DNA of 10,980 nt from Boseongicola sp. SB0675_bin_26 (lineage in GTDB: Bacteria; Pseudomonadota; Alphaproteobacteria; Rhodobacterales; Rhodobacteraceae), in NCBI GenBank assembly GCA_009843725.1, contig VYCX01000513.1:1-10980 (forward strand), given 5' to 3'. The notes beneath the pieces are model-generated. The model was not told the origin of the DNA. It made no database searches and saw nothing but the letters and a program-made list of their open reading frames with translations. The translations under genes and the position numbers were made by a program. This document shows positions 6,811 through 10,980 of this stretch, piece by piece; within the stretch, counting starts at the first letter, position 1, and the number at the start of each line of letters is the position of its first letter.

Positions 6811-7428
6811 TCACCCGGTCCCGTTCAGCGCCGCAACGAGCCGGTCCACATCACCCCCCTGCCTGTCAAGCATGGCCCCGATCTCGACGCGCTCGGACTT
6901 CAACAGGCTGATGCCTTCAATCAGGATGTCGACGAAAAGGATCTTTCCCGAGCGATCCGAAACCACGAAGCTCAGCGCCAACGGTTCCCGGCCTTTCAGC
7001 CTTGCGATCGCTCGGACTTCGTGCACGCGATTTCTCTTGCGCGCATCAGTCACCTTGATGACACCGCCCTTGAATTCCCGGAACCGCTTCCCGTACTTCC
7101 TTGAAATATAGCGCGAAAACGCGTCGGTGAAGGCGCGAAGCTGCGTCGGCGAAGCGGTTCGCGCCGGTGGCCCAAGCGCGGAGCGTGCGATTGCCTGAAC
7201 ATCCGCATAGTCGACAAAGATGTTCTCGAATTCCTGCAACGCGGCCTGAATCGGCATTCCGGAATTGATCACCCGATGAATGTCCGTGACCACGGCATCG
7301 ATGAGCGCGCGCGCCTCGTCGTCATTCAGCGCACGGGCCGGGGCAACGTGCAGCGCAGCGGCCCCGCAGACGCCTGAGAACAGCAAGGTTCGGCGCGTCA
7401 GGTCAGAATTCGTCGTAGAGCTCTTCAT
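6811..7428 (-). CDS. mlaC: MlaC-like periplasmic phospholipid-binding protein (Ttg2D)
   Basis: MlaC shuttles phospholipid across the periplasm between outer-membrane MlaA and the inner-membrane MlaFEDB transporter. The 205-residue length fits. The N-terminus has TRRTLLFSG (11-19), a twin-arginine-like signal, a hydrophobic stretch, and a likely cleavage after APARA (29-33). The mature domain has DIHRVIN (49-55), FVDYADVQAIARSALG (71-86), the basic FSRYISRKYGKRFREF (104-119) and VDILIEGISLL (166-176), all in the order of the Ttg2/MlaC family. ATG 7428 gives the best signal peptide and overlaps mlaA by 26 bp; ATGs at 7440 and 7473 are alternatives. Coupling to mlaA strongly supports the role. 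The ABC components are not in the window. Whether export is Tat or Sec is uncertain because the RR motif is loose. Confidence 0.88.
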   Translation of the reverse strand: MKSSTTNSDLTRRTLLFSGVCGAAALHVAPARALNDDEARALIDAVVTDIHRVINSGMPIQAALQEFENIFVDYADVQAIARSALGPPARTASPTQLRAFTDAFSRYISRKYGKRFREFKGGVIKVTDARKRNRVHEVRAIARLKGREPLALSFVVSDRSGKILFVDILIEGISLLKSERVEIGAMLDRQGGDVDRLVAALNGTG

Positions 7429-8173
7429 ATATCTCGTCATACAGGTTCTCGAAGGGATCGTGACCGGTGTCATCAGGGTCCTGCTGGTTCAGCTTGAACT
7501 GCCGATTCTGGATGTAATAGAGTCTCAGCTGCGCGTAGCTGTCTGCACTGTCGCGGAGAACGCTGTCAACCGTTTCGCTGAACTCGTAGCGCACATTCAA
7601 CGTGGCAGGAATTGCGGAAGCCGTGTTCAAGATGGCTACGTCGCTGGAAATGTGGCTGACCGGATTGGTGGCGACATCGACGACCAGCCCCACGAAGTCC
7701 CTTTCCGTCGAGGGACCCGCAAAGGGCAATTCCACGTAGGCGCCGTCCTGCACTCCCCATGCTGCCAGAGTGTCTCCAAAGCCCGTTTGCCGCCGTTCCA
7801 GGCCAAAGCCGCCCGCAGCAGGATCAAACAGGCCCGCCACGCCTACCGTGCTGTTGACAAGGAACCTGAAGAAACTGTGGCCGGCGCTCTCCACGTCGCC
7901 TTGAAGGATGTGGTTCGCGACGGATTTCGGCTCGTCAAGGTGCGCGGCAACGTGGGACAGGCTGCGGCGGACAGGACTTGGCACCGTATCTCCGTAGGCA
8001 TGGCTGAGCGGGCGGATGACCGCTCGGTCTGCGCCCTTGTTGAAGGCATGGCTGACCCTGTTGAGTGATTCGTAGGGATCGTTGATCGCGCCGTCCTCCG
8101 TCGGCACCGAACACGCCGAAACCGCAGCCGCGGCGACGACCGGAATTGCAAGGTGCGGAATTCTGAAACGCAT
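7403..8173 (-). CDS. mlaA: MlaA/VacJ outer-membrane lipoprotein
   Basis: MlaA extracts mislocalised phospholipid from the outer leaflet of the outer membrane and passes it to MlaC. The 256-residue protein begins with a lipoprotein signal ending VSAC, with C21 as the lipidated cysteine. S22 follows, so retention in the inner membrane is not expected. NDPYESLNR (31-39), FLVNSTVGVAGLFDPA (104-119) and GFGDTLAAWGVQDGAYVELP (131-150) are the family signatures. The last 26 residues are strongly acidic (DPDD to YDEF), an extension beyond the usual core. ATG 8173 is chosen because it places the lipobox correctly; a GTG at 8221 would add an unneeded 16 residues. The Shine-Dalgarno is weak. A possible promoter lies at 8222-8249. 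Confidence 0.94.
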   Translation of the reverse strand: MRFRIPHLAIPVVAAAAVSACSVPTEDGAINDPYESLNRVSHAFNKGADRAVIRPLSHAYGDTVPSPVRRSLSHVAAHLDEPKSVANHILQGDVESAGHSFFRFLVNSTVGVAGLFDPAAGGFGLERRQTGFGDTLAAWGVQDGAYVELPFAGPSTERDFVGLVVDVATNPVSHISSDVAILNTASAIPATLNVRYEFSETVDSVLRDSADSYAQLRLYYIQNRQFKLNQQDPDDTGHDPFENLYDEIYEELYDEF

Positions 8174-8221
8174 GTGCTGCCCGATGCCTTCGCTGAAGAT
8201 CCAAACCGGTCCGGTGCTCAC

Positions 8222-8249
8222 CTTTTAGTCTGCAAGCGGGGCAGCGCAA
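8222..8249 (-). promoter_or_regulatory. Possible mlaA promoter
   Basis: On the minus strand, TTGCGC (8249-8244) and TAAAAG (8227-8222) are spaced by 16 bases and would start transcription about 40 bases before the mlaA ATG. A run of seven A on the same strand (8281-8275) lies further upstream. Matches to the sigma-70 consensus are 3/6 and 4/6, so this is tentative. Confidence 0.35.
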
Positions 8250-8299
8250 CAGAACCGGTGGCGCACCGCACGACTTTTTTTGGGCATGCCTGTTGCGCT
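8243..8299. repeat. Perfect 10-bp inverted repeat in the mlaA/ridA divergent region
   Basis: AGCGCAACAG (8243-8252) and CTGTTGCGCT (8290-8299) are exact inverted copies, 37 bases apart, in the 197-bp gap between the divergent mlaA and RidA genes. Each arm contains a TTGCGC that could serve as a -35 element facing outward toward its gene. A run of seven T (8275-8281) lies between them. It could be a regulator-binding pair, mirrored promoter elements, or both. Confidence 0.6.
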
Positions 8300-8355
8300 C
8301 GGGTAACGCGGAGTGAAAATGGTCCGGACAGGCGCGACATCCCGTCGGGCCGGAC

Positions 8356-8363
8356 AGGAGGAG
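8356..8363 (+). promoter_or_regulatory. Shine-Dalgarno fixing the RidA-family start
   Basis: AGGAGGAG lies seven bases before ATG 8371. A GTG immediately before (8368) is also in frame, but the spacing favours the ATG. Confidence 0.7.
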
Positions 8364-8370
8364 CCAAGTG

Positions 8371-8835
8371 ATGAACGACGTGGACAAGAAGCTTCAGGAG
8401 ATGGGGCTGGCATTGCCTGATTCGCCGCCGCCGGTGGCAAACTACGTGCCTTTTGTCAGATCCGGATCCCTGCTCTTCGTGTCCGGCCAGATCTCGATGG
8501 ATGCAGACGGCAATCTGATCACTGGCAAGCTGGGCGACGAGCTTGACGTGGAAGCCGGCGCCGCGGCAGCCAGGCGTTGCGCATTGTCGCTGCTGGCCCA
8601 GGCGCGTGCCGGCTGCGAAGGCGATTTCAGACGTCTGGTTCGCGTCGTGAAGCTTGTGGGTTTCGTCAATTCAGCGCCCGAATTCTCGGACCAGCCCAAG
8701 GTGATCAACGGCGCCTCGGACCTGCTTGTTGCCGTATTGGGCGACGCCGGGCGTCACGCGCGCTCCGCCGTCAGTGCCGGAGCGCTTCCGTTGAACGTGG
8801 CCGTCGAGATCGAAGGCATCTTTGAGGTGTCTTGA
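8371..8835 (+). CDS. RidA-family (YjgF/YER057c/UK114) protein
   Basis: This 154-residue protein belongs to the Rid superfamily; RidA itself hydrolyses reactive enamine/imine intermediates released by PLP enzymes. VANYVPFVRSGSLLFVSGQ (22-40) and ARSAVSAGALPLNVAVEIEG (130-149) are the two strongest blocks. R131 in the second block corresponds to the arginine needed for deaminase activity in RidA, so activity is plausible. The N-terminal DSPPPVANY (17-25) and the length point to a Rid subgroup longer than canonical RidA (about 128 residues), whose substrates are less well known. It heads a rightward operon and diverges from mlaA. The next gene begins at or just after its stop. Confidence 0.93.
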   Translation: MNDVDKKLQEMGLALPDSPPPVANYVPFVRSGSLLFVSGQISMDADGNLITGKLGDELDVEAGAAAARRCALSLLAQARAGCEGDFRRLVRVVKLVGFVNSAPEFSDQPKVINGASDLLVAVLGDAGRHARSAVSAGALPLNVAVEIEGIFEVS

Positions 8836-8840
8836 ATGCC

Positions 8841-9599
8841 ATGTTGCCGACGGAATTTCTGACCCGCCCGATCGCCCATCGTGCGCTGCACGACGCTTCT
8901 GACGGACGGCCCGAAAATTCCCGCGCGGCAGTCAATGCCGCATTGGAACATGGATACGGGATCGAGATCGACGTGCAGCTCACGTCGGATGTGCAGGCGG
9001 CCGTTTTCCATGACTATGCGTTGGAGCGGCTGACAGGCCGTAAAGGTCTGGTGCGCGAGCGCTCCATGCCGGAACTCGCTTCCATTGCGCTCGAGGGAAG
9101 CAGCGAGACCATCCCGGATCTCGTGGAAGTCCTGGGCTTGGTCGCGGGCCGCGTTCCGCTCCTGATCGAGATCAAGGATTGGGACGGAACGTTCGGTCCG
9201 GATGTCGGTTTTCTGGAAGGCGCGGTCGCCAAGGCACTCGCGGGGTATGACGGCCCTGCGGCTGTGATGTCCTTCAATCCGCACAGCGTTGCGGTCATGC
9301 GGACGCTGGCCCCCGGCGTGCCACGCGGTCTGGTGACCTGCGCCTTTTGCGAGACGGAATGGCCGATGCCGAAGGCCAGGCGAACCGAGCTTGCGGAAAT
9401 CCCGGACTACGAGCGAGCGAGTGCGTCGTTCATCAGCCACGACATCCGTGATCTGGAACGCGCCAGGGTTCTGGAACTCAAGCAACGTGGGGCGAGCGTC
9501 CTCTGCTGGACAGTGAGATCCGTCGAGGAAGAGCGCCGGGCGCGCGCAATTGCAGCCAACGTGACTTTTGAAGGGTATCTTCCCGATTTTGCGGACTGA
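8841..9599 (+). CDS. Glycerophosphodiester phosphodiesterase family protein
   Basis: GDPD enzymes cleave deacylated phospholipid headgroup diesters to glycerol 3-phosphate and an alcohol. This 252-residue single-domain TIM barrel has IAHRALHD (11-18), PENSRAA (24-30), IEIDVQLT (41-48), VFHDY (55-59), LLIEIKDW (107-114) and LCWTV (221-225). These supply the metal and catalytic residues H13, R14, E25, N26, E42, D44, H57, E110 and K112. The absence of a signal peptide suggests a cytoplasmic enzyme like UgpQ. ATG 8841 is chosen; TTG 8832 overlaps the upstream stop and lies four bases after GAGG, so it is a serious alternative adding three residues. No glycerol-phosphate transporter is nearby; the context is the RidA-to-pterin-dehydratase run. 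Confidence 0.93.
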   Translation: MLPTEFLTRPIAHRALHDASDGRPENSRAAVNAALEHGYGIEIDVQLTSDVQAAVFHDYALERLTGRKGLVRERSMPELASIALEGSSETIPDLVEVLGLVAGRVPLLIEIKDWDGTFGPDVGFLEGAVAKALAGYDGPAAVMSFNPHSVAVMRTLAPGVPRGLVTCAFCETEWPMPKARRTELAEIPDYERASASFISHDIRDLERARVLELKQRGASVLCWTVRSVEEERRARAIAANVTFEGYLPDFAD

Positions 9600-9634
9600 T
9601 CGCAGCTTCGGTCACGAAAGGCTAAAGTGCAGTC

Positions 9635-10819
9635 ATGAGCGAATCCGCGCTGGAAATCTCGACGCTGGCAAGCTTGTCGGCGATTGCCCCCGAAGATTGG
9701 GATGCCTGTGCCGGCGCCGAGACCGCGGACGGCCTGCGTCCCGTCGACCCGTTCACGACTCACCGGTTCCTGAACCTGCTCGAGACGAGCGGCTCTGTCG
9801 GTTCCGGCACGGGATGGCTGCCGCGTCATCTTGCAGTCCAGGACAAGGACAAGGTGGTGGCGGTTGCGCCGCTCTACGTGAAGGGTCACAGCCAAGGCGA
9901 ATACATCTTCGATCACGGCTGGGCCCATGCCTGGGAACGGGCCGGCGGCAGGTACTACCCGAAGTTGCAGATTGCCGTGCCGTTCACGCCGGTCACCGGG
10001 CGTCGTTTCCTTACGCGCCCGGGGTGCCGGGCGGCCTGCTATGAGGCGCTGTGGAACGGCGCTCTTCACATTGCCACCGAAAACAGGCTTTCGTCCGTGC
10101 ATGTCACGTTCTGCGTGGAGGATGAGGCAGTCCGTGGCCGCGAGCTCGGGTTCCTGCACCGCGTGACGCGGCAGTACAGGTGGGTAAACAAGGGATATGA
10201 GGACTTCGACGGCTTTCTGTCGGCACTGTCGTCGCGCAAGCGAAAGGCGATTCGGCGCGAGCGGCGCATTGCGCAATCCTTCGGAGGCGAAATCGTGGCC
10301 CTCACGGGCGACGCCATTCAGCCCGGGCACTGGGACGCCTTCTGGGAATTCTACCAGGACACTGGCGCGCGCAAATGGGGCAGGCCTTACCTGACGCGTG
10401 CCTTTTTCGACCAGGCTCGGGACCAGCTCGCCGACGACATTCTTCTGATCCTGGCGATCCGCGAGGGCTGTCCGGTTGCGGGCGCAATGAACTTCGTGGG
10501 ACGCGAGACGATCTTTGGCCGCTATTGGGGCGCAATCGAGTATCACGACTGCCTGCACTTCGAACTCTGCTACTATCAGGCAATCGACTATGCGATTGCC
10601 CATGGGCTTGGTGCGGTCGAGGCCGGCGCGCAGGGTGACCACAAGCTGGCGAGAGGATATCTGCCAACGGAGACTCACTCGCTGCATTGGGTGGCGGATT
10701 CGGGGTTTGCCAGCGCTGTAGAGGAGTATCTTGAGGCGGAGCGGGCCGCGGTTGACGACGACATAGAGGTGCTCACGAGCTACGGCCCGTTTCGGAAAGT
10801 CAAGGAGGAACCGGAATGA
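9635..10819 (+). CDS. FemAB/GNAT-like N-acyltransferase (DUF482, COG3146)
   Basis: This 394-residue protein matches the COG3146 family, annotated as predicted N-acyltransferases with a FemAB-like double GNAT fold. [12 protein letters not shown] (39-50), FDHGWAHAW (92-100), [18 protein letters not shown] (107-124), [11 protein letters not shown] (201-211), the central block [15 protein letters not shown] (296-310) and [18 protein letters not shown] (328-345) are in family order. The acyl donor and acceptor are not established; peptidoglycan-related roles are only suggested by the FemAB resemblance. No signal peptide is present. ATG 9635 is the first good start, 35 bp after the GDPD stop, with a weak ribosome site. 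Its stop overlaps the pterin dehydratase start (ATGA). A long antisense frame over this gene is a composition effect. Confidence 0.92.
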   Translation: MSESALEISTLASLSAIAPEDWDACAGAETADGLRPVDPFTTHRFLNLLETSGSVGSGTGWLPRHLAVQDKDKVVAVAPLYVKGHSQGEYIFDHGWAHAWERAGGRYYPKLQIAVPFTPVTGRRFLTRPGCRAACYEALWNGALHIATENRLSSVHVTFCVEDEAVRGRELGFLHRVTRQYRWVNKGYEDFDGFLSALSSRKRKAIRRERRIAQSFGGEIVALTGDAIQPGHWDAFWEFYQDTGARKWGRPYLTRAFFDQARDQLADDILLILAIREGCPVAGAMNFVGRETIFGRYWGAIEYHDCLHFELCYYQAIDYAIAHGLGAVEAGAQGDHKLARGYLPTETHSLHWVADSGFASAVEEYLEAERAAVDDDIEVLTSYGPFRKVKEEPE

Positions 10820-10980
10820 GCGACAGACTGGATGGAGACGCACGCCGGGAGGCTCTTGCCCGGCTTTCGGAATGCGGTTGGATCGAGGTTGAAGGTCGGG
10901 ATGCCATCATGAAGACCTTCAAGTTCAGGAATTTCGTTGAGGCGTGGGGGTGGATGACGCAAATGGCTATCGTGGCCGAA
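10816..10980 (+). CDS. phhB: Pterin-4a-carbinolamine dehydratase (partial, 5' end)
   Basis: The first 55 codons of a small cytoplasmic enzyme are present; the rest lies beyond the window. [10 protein letters not shown] (13-22) and [21 protein letters not shown] (35-55) match the start of the PCD/DCoH family, which dehydrates 4a-hydroxytetrahydrobiopterin and recycles the pterin cofactor of aromatic amino acid hydroxylases. The catalytic HHP segment that should come next is not visible. AAGGAGG seven to eight bases before the ATG, and the four-base overlap with the acyltransferase stop, fix the start. No phenylalanine hydroxylase gene is in the window, and many bacteria have this gene without one. 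Confidence 0.9.
   Translation, partial: MSDRLDGDARREALARLSECGWIEVEGRDAIMKTFKFRNFVEAWGWMTQMAIVAE

Noticed and set aside
8260..8281. Short hairpin CGGTG/CACCG followed by seven T
   Set aside because: It resembles a terminator, but the stem is 5 bp, six bases separate it from the T-run, and no + strand gene lies upstream. An A/T-rich promoter element is more likely.
9407..10843. 478-codon open frame antisense to the FemAB-like gene
   Set aside because: It mirrors a confidently identified coding gene with strong family motifs, has no recognisable domain, and runs on because GC-rich codon use removes stops in that frame.

Overview
The window is about 62% GC by eye and reads as chromosomal DNA of an alphaproteobacterium, most likely Rhodobacterales-like. 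The support is gene content and order: a stand-alone MnmD beside a divergent FAD oxidoreductase, an mlaA-mlaC pair away from the transporter genes, and a RidA / GDPD / FemAB-like acyltransferase / pterin dehydratase run. This placement is inference from family knowledge. No tRNA, rRNA, CRISPR array, insertion sequence or phage gene was seen. Most of the window is ordinary core metabolism.

Left part (1-3244): the 3' end of an unrecognised + strand gene is followed by a 9-bp hairpin. Then come minus-strand genes: rpe with a tightly coupled thioredoxin-fold protein carrying a CNHC motif, a PhzF-family isomerase, and a HIT-family hydrolase. A 412-bp stretch without a convincing gene (1461-1872) separates the PhzF gene from rpe.

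Middle (3245-4074): this is the least orderly part. It holds a possible 30-residue lipopeptide with a clean lipobox and a small DUF2188 protein with a very strong Shine-Dalgarno. The DUF2188 frame does not stop where the family normally ends. It runs on through about 320 bp of otherwise gene-poor DNA into the antisense of the next gene.

Right-centre (4075-6734): an FAD-dependent oxidoreductase (minus) and MnmD (plus) diverge from a roughly 60-bp gap. Together they look like the two halves of the bifunctional wobble-uridine enzyme MnmC, encoded separately. A ten-helix DMT/EamA transporter overlaps mnmD by four bases.

Right (6811-10980): mlaC and mlaA overlap on the minus strand and would act in retrograde phospholipid transport at the outer membrane. 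A divergent control region with a perfect 10-bp inverted repeat lies between mlaA and a rightward operon. That operon holds a RidA-family deaminase, a glycerophosphodiester phosphodiesterase, a FemAB-like N-acyltransferase and the truncated start of a pterin-4a-carbinolamine dehydratase. The junctions are tight (near-abutting, 35 bp, ATGA overlap).

No clearly new multi-gene system is evident. The items most worth a second look are the split MnmC pair, the DUF2188 frame without its usual stop, the 30-residue lipopeptide and the symmetrical mlaA/ridA control region.
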